From assembly GCF_025567095.1 (NCBI RefSeq), contig NZ_JAOQJH010000008.1: a stretch of 64,000 nucleotides of DNA, one strand, 5' to 3'. The notes beneath the pieces are model-generated. The model saw only the letters and a list, made by a program, of their open reading frames with translations, ran no database searches and was not told the DNA's origin. Shown here in pieces: positions 43,947 through 51,007 of this stretch (position 1 is its first letter; each line of letters opens with the position of its first letter). The position numbers were made by a program, and so were the translations under genes. This stretch comes from Anthropogastromicrobium aceti (GTDB taxonomy: Bacteria; Bacillota; Clostridia; Lachnospirales; Lachnospiraceae).

Positions 43947-44389
43947 ATGAGACAAATGAAAACAAAGAGTTTACTCCTCTGATCGTGGCATTCTGCTGTA
44001 ACTGGTGTTCCTATGCGGGAGCAGACTTAGCTGGAAGCAGCCGTCTGAATTATCCGGCAAATGTCAAGATTATTCGTGTACCATGCTCCTGCCGTGTAAA
44101 TCCGCTGTTCATTTTGCGTGCGTTTGAGAGAGGTGCTGATGGTGTTATCCTGTGTGGATGTCATCCGGGCGACTGCCATTACACAACTGGTAACTATTAC
44201 GCAAGAAGAAGAATGACACTTCTGTTCTCTATGCTTGATTATCTGGGCATTGAGAAGGAGAGAGCAAGAGTGGAGTGGGTTTCTGCAGCAGAGGGTGCAA
44301 GATTTGCATCTGTTATGAATGATTTTGTGGACACCATTACAAAGCTTGGTGAAAACAGAAAGTTGAGGGATCTGCGATGCGAGAAATAA
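43937..44389 (+). CDS. MvhD/FlxD-like [2Fe-2S] adaptor protein
   Basis: This 150-residue protein has the MvhD pattern FCCNWCSYAGADLAG at residues 20-34, VPCSCRVNP and GCHPGDCHY. In methanogens MvhD passes electrons from a hydrogenase to HdrA; in HdrABC-FlxABCD clusters FlxD does so from an NADH-oxidising module. There are no MvhA or MvhG hydrogenase genes here, so the FlxD role is favoured. GGAGGTAG precedes the ATG, which lies inside the end of hdrA. The next gene overlaps it by 13 bp. Confidence 0.92.
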   Translation: MQVNETNENKEFTPLIVAFCCNWCSYAGADLAGSSRLNYPANVKIIRVPCSCRVNPLFILRAFERGADGVILCGCHPGDCHYTTGNYYARRRMTLLFSMLDYLGIEKERARVEWVSAAEGARFASVMNDFVDTITKLGENRKLRDLRCEK

Positions 44390-45402
44390 AAGAATTACTG
44401 GTGTCAAAAATCAATGAGCTTATTGATAACGGCACTGTAGACCGCGTGATCGGCTGGAAGGCCGGTGAATTCTGCTACGACGTATCTCCGGCTATCTTCA
44501 CAAAGGAGAATCTGGACGAACTCGTTTATAATAGCTTCTGCGGCGCAAACCAGAGTAAATTTTTAGTAGGCGCTGCAACAATGGATGTGCCGTTCCGTGC
44601 ACCGAATGCACCGGAGCCGCCGCAGCCAAAGAAGATCCTTGCACTGCTTAAGCCGTGTGACTGCTACAGCTACAATCAGCTGCAGACAGAGCACAGACTG
44701 GACGCAGAGAAGGTTTATGCACTGGGAATCCCATGTACCGGAATGATCGATGTTAATAAGATCAAGGCAAAGGGAATCACAGGTATCCTTGGCATCGAGG
44801 AAGAGGGCGATACCATTAAGGTAAAGACTCTTTACGGTGATGAGGAGTGCAAGAAGAGTGAAGTGCTGTTAGAGCGCTGTATGGTATGCAAGGGCAAAAA
44901 TCATGTAGCCGGCGATGAACTTTTAATTCCGGATGAGGAAGCACCAGAAGTTCCAGTAAGTGCAGATCGTATGGCTGAGGTTGCAAAGCTTGAGGCAATG
45001 ACAGAGCAGGAGCGTTTTGATTTCTGGAGAAGCCAGCTGTCAAAGTGTATCCGCTGCAATGCATGTCGTAATGCATGTCCAGCATGTACATGCCGTACCT
45101 GCGTATTCGATAACCCGAAGTCCGGCGTTGCTGCCAAGGTAAACAATACTGATTTCGAGGAGAATATGTTCCACATTATTCGTGCATTCCATGTAGCTGG
45201 TCGTTGTACCGACTGTGGTGAGTGCAGCAGAGTATGTCCGCAGAACATTCCTCTTCATCTGTTAAACCGTAAGTTCATCAAGGATATTGATACATTCTAC
45301 GGTGATTTCCAGGCAGGAACTGAGGTTGGCGTAAGAGGGCCGTTGATTTCTTATACTAAGGAAGACTGTGAGCCGAGTATCGTTATGGAGAGGGGGAATT
45401 AA
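44377..45402 (+). CDS. FlxC-like iron-sulfur protein (4Fe-4S dicluster)
   Basis: This 341-residue protein has an N-terminal domain with LKPCDCYSYNQL near residue 92 and CMVCKGKNH near 168, and a C-terminal dicluster ferredoxin region with CIRCNACRNACPACTCRTC near 225 and CTDCGECSRVCP near 278. Proteins of this build accompany FlxA/HydG-like flavoproteins in HdrABC-FlxABCD loci and in sulfhydrogenases. I infer an electron relay between FlxA and the FlxD-like protein. Whether it equals FlxB or FlxC of Desulfovibrio needs an alignment. GAGGGA lies before its ATG. Confidence 0.8.
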   Translation: MREIKELLVSKINELIDNGTVDRVIGWKAGEFCYDVSPAIFTKENLDELVYNSFCGANQSKFLVGAATMDVPFRAPNAPEPPQPKKILALLKPCDCYSYNQLQTEHRLDAEKVYALGIPCTGMIDVNKIKAKGITGILGIEEEGDTIKVKTLYGDEECKKSEVLLERCMVCKGKNHVAGDELLIPDEEAPEVPVSADRMAEVAKLEAMTEQERFDFWRSQLSKCIRCNACRNACPACTCRTCVFDNPKSGVAAKVNNTDFEENMFHIIRAFHVAGRCTDCGECSRVCPQNIPLHLLNRKFIKDIDTFYGDFQAGTEVGVRGPLISYTKEDCEPSIVMERGN

Positions 45403-45404
45403 TC

Positions 45405-46430
45405 ATGTTAAAGATTGCTATGAGTGAGATTTCCCGCCTGTTTGATGCGATTCAGGCTGTGGATGAACTGTATTTGCCGGTAGAGAAGGGCAATGAGGTA
45501 GAATTTGGTCCTTATTCTGCAGATGCAAAGGTGCGTCTTGATGCACTTCAGACTGTAAAGTCTGCAAAGGATATGTTCTTCCCGTTCCAGGAAGATCTGA
45601 TGAAATTCCATATGGACGGAAAGAAGATTTCTGTAGAGGCAGCTGCAAAGAAGGATAAGGATTTTGTTGTATTTGGTGTCAGAGCATGTGATGCAAGAAG
45701 CTTTTCAATTTTGGATAAGGTTTTCCTTGCTGATCCGGTTGATACTTATTATCAGGCAAGAAGAGAGCATGGCATTGTCGTATCTATGGCATGTCACAGA
45801 CCAGAGGAAACTTGTTTTTGCAGTACCTTTGGAATTGATGCAACTAAGCCAGAGGGTGATGTTGTAACATGGATCGCAGAGGATACCCTTTACTGGGAAG
45901 CACAGACAGAGAAGGGCGAGAGCTTAACTAAAAAGGTTGAGGCTGTTTTAGCAGAGAGCGATTCTAAGGCAGTAGAGGCACAGCAGGCTGCTGTTAAGGA
46001 AATCTTAAAGAAGTTGCCTCTTGCTGATCTTGATCTGTCCTATTTCACTTCTCATCCAGAGTTAGAGATCTTCAAGAGAGAAGAGTGGAAGGAACTGTCA
46101 AGCCACTGCTTAGGCTGCGGAACATGTACATTTGTATGTCCGACATGTCAGTGCTACGATGTGCGTGACTATAATACAGGACATGGCATTGAGCGTTATC
46201 GTTGCTGGGATTCCTGTATGTACCGTGACTTCACAATGATGGCTCACGGAACAAACCGTAAGAGTCAGGTAGAGCGTTTCCGCCAGAGATTCATGCACAA
46301 GCTGGTTTATAATCCTCTTAGAAATGATGGCGAGTTCTCCTGCGTAGGCTGCGGCCGCTGCTTAAAGAAGTGCCCGAATTCCCTGAATATCGTTAAGGTA
46401 GCAAAAACATTGGGAGGTACACAGGCATGA
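45405..46430 (+). CDS. FlxB/HydB-like iron-sulfur protein
   Basis: This 341-residue protein resembles the beta subunit of sulfhydrogenase and AsrA of anaerobic sulfite reductase. It has a central CDARSF motif (VFGVRACDARSF near residue 89), CFCSTFGID near 135, and C-terminal clusters CLGCGTCTFVCPTCQC near 232 and CVGCGRCLKKCP near 305. This family normally works with a PyrK-like flavoprotein, here the next gene, whose ATG overlaps its stop (ATGA). AGGGGG stands before its ATG. Confidence 0.82.
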   Translation: MLKIAMSEISRLFDAIQAVDELYLPVEKGNEVEFGPYSADAKVRLDALQTVKSAKDMFFPFQEDLMKFHMDGKKISVEAAAKKDKDFVVFGVRACDARSFSILDKVFLADPVDTYYQARREHGIVVSMACHRPEETCFCSTFGIDATKPEGDVVTWIAEDTLYWEAQTEKGESLTKKVEAVLAESDSKAVEAQQAAVKEILKKLPLADLDLSYFTSHPELEIFKREEWKELSSHCLGCGTCTFVCPTCQCYDVRDYNTGHGIERYRCWDSCMYRDFTMMAHGTNRKSQVERFRQRFMHKLVYNPLRNDGEFSCVGCGRCLKKCPNSLNIVKVAKTLGGTQA

Positions 46431-47260
46431 GTGAGAGAAGAGAAGAATTAATTCCTGCTCTTGGCGTTGTTACTGAGATCCGTAAGGATACACCGGATGT
46501 AAAGACATTCCGTGTTGTAACGCCAGACGGCAAGAAAGCATTTGAACATAAGCCTGGCCAGTGTGCCATGCTTTCCGTTCCAGGTGTAGGAGAGGGTATG
46601 TTTTCAATTACCTCTTCTCCGACACAGGAAGAATATATGGAGTTTTCCATTAAGAAGTGCGGATGTCTGACTAGCTGGCTTCATGCAATTGAACCAGGTC
46701 AGATGATCACAATCCGTGGACCATATGGAAATGGATTCCCGGTAGATACCGAGTTAAAGGGCAAAAATTTGCTGTTTATCGCAGGTGGTATCGGACTGGC
46801 TCCGCTTCATTCTGTAATCAACTATTGCCGTCACTATCGTGATCAGTACGGTGATATTGATATTATTTACGGTTCACGTTCTATGGATGATCTTGTAGAC
46901 ATCAAGGAAATTCAGGACGAGTGGTGCAACGAGGAAGGAATTAACGTTCATCTGACTATCGACCGCCCGCAGGAGGGTTGGGATGGCCATGTTGGATTTG
47001 TTCCAAGCTACGTAAATGAGCTGAATCTTTCCTTAGACAAGACAATCCTGATCTGTGGACCGCCGATCATGATCAAGTTTACTCTGCAGAATCTGCAGGC
47101 ACTGGGCTTCTCAAAGAGCCAGGTATATACAACCATGGAGCTTCGCATGAAGTGCGGTATCGGAAAGTGCGGCCGCTGCAATATCGGTTCCAAGTATGTC
47201 TGCAAGGACGGTCCGGTATTCCGCTTCGACCAGCTGGATGAGCTGCCAGACGAGTACTAA
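46427..47260 (+). CDS. FlxA/HydG-like NAD(P)H-flavin oxidoreductase
   Basis: This 277-residue protein of the ferredoxin-NADP+ reductase superfamily has an FAD domain (KPGQCAMLSVPGVGEGMFSI near residue 44), a nucleotide-binding domain (LFIAGGIGLAPLHS near 115) and a C-terminal PyrK-type [2Fe-2S] motif (MKCGIGKCGRCNIG...CKDGPVF near 243). It is the expected entry point for NADH electrons. The gene follows the FlxB-like gene with a 4-bp overlap and is separated from frdB by a 170-bp structured gap. Confidence 0.92.
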   Translation: MSERREELIPALGVVTEIRKDTPDVKTFRVVTPDGKKAFEHKPGQCAMLSVPGVGEGMFSITSSPTQEEYMEFSIKKCGCLTSWLHAIEPGQMITIRGPYGNGFPVDTELKGKNLLFIAGGIGLAPLHSVINYCRHYRDQYGDIDIIYGSRSMDDLVDIKEIQDEWCNEEGINVHLTIDRPQEGWDGHVGFVPSYVNELNLSLDKTILICGPPIMIKFTLQNLQALGFSKSQVYTTMELRMKCGIGKCGRCNIGSKYVCKDGPVFRFDQLDELPDEY

Positions 47261-47430
47261 TCGCGAAGACAATGAGCCGTGCGCAGTCAAAGAAAATTAG
47301 CTGCTTATGCTTGCATGAAAGCAGACACTTTTCTGAGACTGCATAGGGCGAAGCCCGCGTGCGAGCGTGCGCGAAGCGCATGCGAGAGAGCACGGCGAAA
47401 AAAAGATTTGAATATGGAGGAAATATAATA
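47261..47430. repeat. GC-rich palindromic element between the FlxA-like gene and frdB
   Basis: This 170-bp gap is richer in GC than its surroundings. It contains nested inverted repeats with GAA loops, GGGC-GAA-GCCC near 47347-47357 and a TGCGC-GAA-GCGCA hairpin near 47369-47381. GCCGTGC near 47276 and GCACGGC near 47390 could close the whole element. It looks like a REP-like dispersed palindrome inserted inside the operon. It may uncouple frdBA levels from the hdr-flx part. Confidence 0.65.
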
Positions 47431-48105
47431 ATGGACGAAATGATTACAGTTTATTTATATGGTAAGAAATATACTGTTCCCTCCAGCCTGACAATTATGG
47501 AAGCTTTTGAGTATTCCGGTTATCAGCTGGTTCGTGGCTGCGGCTGCCGTAACGGTTTCTGTGGTGCTTGTGCTACTATTTACCGTATTAAGGGTGAGAC
47601 AACTCTTCATGGCTGCCTGGCATGTTCCACAAAGGTTGAGGACAACATGTGTGTAGCATCTCTGCCGTTCTTCCCGTTAGAGAAGGAAATCTATAACATT
47701 GAGGAGATCCGTCCAACTCAGGAGATCATGATGCAGCTGTATCCGGAGATCTATTCCTGTATCGGATGTAATGCCTGTACAAAGGCTTGTACACAGCAGT
47801 TAAACACCATGCAGTACATTGCATATGCACAGCGCGGTGAGTACGAGAAGTGTGCAGAGGAGTCCTTTGACTGTGTAATGTGTGGTGTCTGCTCATCCAG
47901 ATGTCCGGCTGGAATTTCTCATCCGCAGGTTGCATTACTTGCAAGAAGATTGACCGGTAAGTACTTAAAGCCAGAAGCAAAGCACCTGACAAAGCGTGTT
48001 GAGGAGATTGCAGAAGGAGATTTCGATGAGGCGATGAAGGAAATCATGAGCAAGTCTGTAGACGAGCTGAAGGATATGTACAACAATCGTGTAATCGAAA
48101 AATAA
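47431..48105 (+). CDS. frdB: Fumarate reductase/succinate dehydrogenase iron-sulfur subunit-like protein
   Basis: This 224-residue protein has an N-terminal plant-type [2Fe-2S] domain (GCGCRNGFCGAC, then HGCLAC near residue 66) and a C-terminal helical domain with two four-Cys motifs, CIGCNACTKAC near 110 and CVMCGVCSSRCP near 150. Canonical SdhB/FrdB carries a quinone-side [3Fe-4S] cluster. Here both C-terminal motifs look complete for [4Fe-4S], and no membrane anchor gene follows, which argues against a quinone partner. A GGAGG sets the ATG at 47431. frdA follows after 15 bp. Confidence 0.88.
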   Translation: MDEMITVYLYGKKYTVPSSLTIMEAFEYSGYQLVRGCGCRNGFCGACATIYRIKGETTLHGCLACSTKVEDNMCVASLPFFPLEKEIYNIEEIRPTQEIMMQLYPEIYSCIGCNACTKACTQQLNTMQYIAYAQRGEYEKCAEESFDCVMCGVCSSRCPAGISHPQVALLARRLTGKYLKPEAKHLTKRVEEIAEGDFDEAMKEIMSKSVDELKDMYNNRVIEK

Positions 48106-48120
48106 AGGAGGACGAATAAG

Positions 48121-49722
48121 ATGAGCTTTCCATATACAGAGGAAATGATGGAGTCTGTCAAGAAAGTTGAAGCCACCAGAGCAGCCCGTATGGCAGCAGA
48201 GCCGAGACGTATGACAGCAGAAGAAAAGGATGCACTGCTTGAGCAGTATCATCCAGACTATAATCTTTCTAGCTTTGCAGAAATTATAGTAGGACCGAAC
48301 AAAGGCGAGAAGGCTCCGAAGGAGTTAGTAGAGCTTTTACAGGCAAAGAGCCGTGTTCAGGGAATGAACTTAGATCTGGCTCATCCGGATTATGACGTTG
48401 ACGTTCTTGTTATCGGCGGCGGCGGTTCCGGTGCATCTGCAGCAATTGAGGCACATGAGGCAGGCGCAAACGTAATGATCGTTACCAAGCTTCGTATCGG
48501 TGATGCCAACACCATGATGGCAGAGGGTGGTATCCAGGCAGCAGATAAGGAAAATGATTCTCCAGCACAGCATTACTTAGATGTAATGGGCGGCGGACAT
48601 TTCGCAAACGTTCCAGAGCTTGTTGAGAAGCTTGTTATGGACGGACCAGATTGTATCAAGTGGTTAAATGACCTTGGCGTTCTGTTTGATAAGGATAAGG
48701 ACGGCAACATGATTACCACACACGGCGGCGGAACTTCCAGAAAGAGAATGCATGCAGCAGCAGACTACTCTGGTGCTGAGATCATGAGAGTTCTTCGTGA
48801 TGAGGTTCAGAACCGTAAGATCCCGGTTGTTGATTTCACATCTGCAATCGAAATCATCAAGGATACTGAAGGTAAGGCAGCAGGTGCTGTTTTACAGAAC
48901 ATGGAGACAGGTGAGATCTTAATCGCACGTGCAAAGTGCGTTATCATCGCAACTGGTGGTGCAGGAAGACTTCATTATCAGGGATTCCCGACATCCAATC
49001 ACTACGGTGCAACTGCAGACGGTCTGGTACTTGCTTATCGTGCAGGCGCAAGACTTCTGTATCAGGATACATTACAGTATCATCCAACTGGTGTTGCATT
49101 CCCATCTCAGATCTATGGTGCGCTTGTAACAGAGAAGGTTCGTTCTATGGGTGCACAGTTCGTTAATGTAAACGGTGAAGCATTTATGCATCCGCTGGAG
49201 ACAAGAGATGTTGCAGCATCTGGCGTAATTCGTGAGGTAGCAAGAGGAAACGGAATCCACACACCGCTTCGCGATGGTATCTGGCTGGATAGCCCGATGA
49301 TCGATGCAATCCACGGAGAAGGAACACTGGAGAAGAGACTTCCAGGTATGCTTCGTATGTACTTAAGATATGACATCGATATGAGAAAGGTGCCGATCGT
49401 AATTTACCCAACACTGCATTACCAGAATGGTGGTGTTCGTGTCAGCGTAAACGGTATGTCTGATGTTGAGAATCTGTATGTTGCAGGTGAGGCAGCAGGT
49501 GGTGTTCATGGAAGAAACCGTCTGATGGGTAACTCACTTCTGGATGTTATTGTATTCGGTCGTAACGCAGGTCAGGAAGCAGGTAAGCAGTTTAAGAACG
49601 TTACACTGTCTGATCTGACACTGGAGCATGTTGACAGCTTCGAGAAGGAGTGTGAGGCAGCAGGCATCCATACCGATGAGGTATCTCCGAAGATCTTACC
49701 AGATTACAGAAGAAAAAAGTAA
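48121..49722 (+). CDS. frdA: Fumarate reductase flavoprotein-like subunit with unusual architecture
   Basis: This 533-residue flavoprotein keeps the catalytic set of the fumarate reductase/succinate dehydrogenase family: His321 in QYHPTG, Arg362 in ETRDV, His433 in TLHYQNGG and Arg467 in GRNRLMGN. The FAD motif VIGGGGSGA starts only at residue 97, after an extension of about 90 residues. The C-terminal helical domain is short, with about 66 residues after Arg467. The His that binds FAD covalently in SdhA/FrdA (SHT) is Asn130 in DANTMMAEGG, so FAD is predicted to be noncovalent, which favours fumarate reduction. GGAGGACG lies before the ATG, and a strong terminator follows. Confidence 0.9.
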   Translation: MSFPYTEEMMESVKKVEATRAARMAAEPRRMTAEEKDALLEQYHPDYNLSSFAEIIVGPNKGEKAPKELVELLQAKSRVQGMNLDLAHPDYDVDVLVIGGGGSGASAAIEAHEAGANVMIVTKLRIGDANTMMAEGGIQAADKENDSPAQHYLDVMGGGHFANVPELVEKLVMDGPDCIKWLNDLGVLFDKDKDGNMITTHGGGTSRKRMHAAADYSGAEIMRVLRDEVQNRKIPVVDFTSAIEIIKDTEGKAAGAVLQNMETGEILIARAKCVIIATGGAGRLHYQGFPTSNHYGATADGLVLAYRAGARLLYQDTLQYHPTGVAFPSQIYGALVTEKVRSMGAQFVNVNGEAFMHPLETRDVAASGVIREVARGNGIHTPLRDGIWLDSPMIDAIHGEGTLEKRLPGMLRMYLRYDIDMRKVPIVIYPTLHYQNGGVRVSVNGMSDVENLYVAGEAAGGVHGRNRLMGNSLLDVIVFGRNAGQEAGKQFKNVTLSDLTLEHVDSFEKECEAAGIHTDEVSPKILPDYRRKK

Positions 49723-49740
49723 TTCAATAAAATAAAAGCA

Positions 49741-49770
49741 AAAAAGCCGGGGAAACCCTCCGGCTTTTTT
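49741..49770 (+). terminator. Terminator of the hdr-flx-frd operon
   Basis: AAAAAGCCGG (49741-49750) pairs with CCGGCTTTTT (49760-49769), ending in a T run. Confidence 0.92.
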
Positions 49771-49817
49771 GAGCACAATGAAAAAATATCAAATAGTAAT
49801 AAAAATGGGGGAAGGCT

Positions 49818-50966
49818 ATGGGATATATAAACAGTGTCCTCTCAAATCCGGCATTTCAAGTTTTTTTAATTGCAATGATCGGATATATCATAGGACGTAT
49901 TAAAATTAAAGGAATTGAGGTAGGAGATGCCGGCATTCTGATTGTATCACTGATTGCCGGACACTTTGGAGTAACCTGTCCGTCATTTGCAAAGAGCATC
50001 GGTATCGTATTGTTTGTAGCATCGGTTGGTTTGATTGCTGGACCAAAGTTTTTTCATAATTTCAAGCACAACTTCAAGTCTTACGTTATACTTGGCTTTT
50101 GCATTATTATTGCCGGCGGACTTTGTACAGCAGCTATCTGTCTGATTGGAAATGTAAATGGTGCTCTGGCAGCCGGACTGCTTTCAGGTGCCCTGACAAG
50201 TACACCAGGATTTGCAGCAGCACAGGAGGCAGCTGGCAGCGCAAAAGATATTGTATCAGTAGGCTATGGAATTGCCTACCCGTTTGGTGTTATTGGAGTC
50301 GTATTATTTGTGCAGCTGATGCCAAAAATCTTAAAGGTTGATATGGCAAAGGAACGCGCAAAGCTTGCAGAGGATGCAGGAAATGCACCAAAGAGTTTTA
50401 AGACAAAGGGTTTAATCGCTGTTGATTCGCTTGGCATGATGCCGCTTTGCCTGACAATCGTACTTGGCTTAATCATTGGTCTTATAAAGATTCCGCTTCC
50501 AGGCGGTGCTTTCTTTTCACTTGGAACATCTGGCGGTCCGTTAATTGCTGGTCTGTTAATTGGTCATATTGTGCACATTGGACCGATTGATTTAAAGCCG
50601 AAAAAGAGCGTCATGGAATGTATGCGTGAATTTGGTCTGATTCTTTTCCTGATAGGAGCAGGCTGCGAGGGCGGAGCTGGTTTTGTCGATACACTTATAG
50701 AACAAGGTCCGATTCTTTTCGTGTACGGAATGATAATGACACTTGTTCCGATGATTGTCGGTTACTTATTTGCAAAGAAGGTATTAAAGCTTCCGATCCT
50801 CAACAACATGGGTGCTTTGTGCGGTGGTATGACAAGTACACCAGCACTTGGCTCACTGATTCAGGTAGCAGGAACGGATGATGTGGCATCTGCCTATGCA
50901 TCAACCTACCCAATTGCACTTGTAACAGTTGTTCTTGTGGAGCAGATGATAGTGCTGTTGTTCTAA
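49818..50966 (+). CDS. AAE-family (AspT/SucE-like) anion carrier without RCK domains
   Basis: This 382-residue membrane protein with about ten hydrophobic segments is an internal duplication. The family signature appears twice, as GALTSTPGFAAAQEAAGS near residue 130 and GGMTSTPALGSLIQVAG near 337. AspT exchanges aspartate and alanine, and the Corynebacterium member SucE1 exports succinate. The usual central RCK/TrkA-C domains are replaced by a short loop near 175-200. Lying just after a fumarate reductase, it is a good candidate for succinate or other C4-dicarboxylate efflux. GGGGGAAGG precedes the ATG. It is transcribed separately or by readthrough of the terminator at 49741. Confidence 0.8.
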   Translation: MGYINSVLSNPAFQVFLIAMIGYIIGRIKIKGIEVGDAGILIVSLIAGHFGVTCPSFAKSIGIVLFVASVGLIAGPKFFHNFKHNFKSYVILGFCIIIAGGLCTAAICLIGNVNGALAAGLLSGALTSTPGFAAAQEAAGSAKDIVSVGYGIAYPFGVIGVVLFVQLMPKILKVDMAKERAKLAEDAGNAPKSFKTKGLIAVDSLGMMPLCLTIVLGLIIGLIKIPLPGGAFFSLGTSGGPLIAGLLIGHIVHIGPIDLKPKKSVMECMREFGLILFLIGAGCEGGAGFVDTLIEQGPILFVYGMIMTLVPMIVGYLFAKKVLKLPILNNMGALCGGMTSTPALGSLIQVAGTDDVASAYASTYPIALVTVVLVEQMIVLLF

Positions 50967-50967
50967 A

Positions 50968-51003
50968 AAAATGCCAGGCATGTTTTTTCATGCCTGGCAA
51001 AAT
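50968..51003. terminator. Bidirectional terminator after the AAE-family carrier
   Basis: TGCCAGGCATG (50972-50982) pairs perfectly with CATGCCTGGCA (50989-50999), flanked by A and T runs, between convergent genes. Confidence 0.9.
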
Positions 51004-51007
51004 TGTT

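Noticed and set aside
43937..44389. MvhD-like protein as evidence for a hydrogenase
   Set aside because: No MvhA or MvhG type catalytic subunit is in the window; the FlxA-like NADH reductase is the likely electron source.
47261..47430. GC-rich folded region as a tRNA gene
   Set aside because: No TTCGA arm, no 7-bp acceptor stem with CCA-like end, and the hairpins have three-base GAA loops.
47431..49722. Membrane succinate dehydrogenase/quinol:fumarate reductase
   Set aside because: No membrane anchor gene is adjacent, the [3Fe-4S] motif appears absent, and the Hdr-Flx genes offer a soluble electron path.
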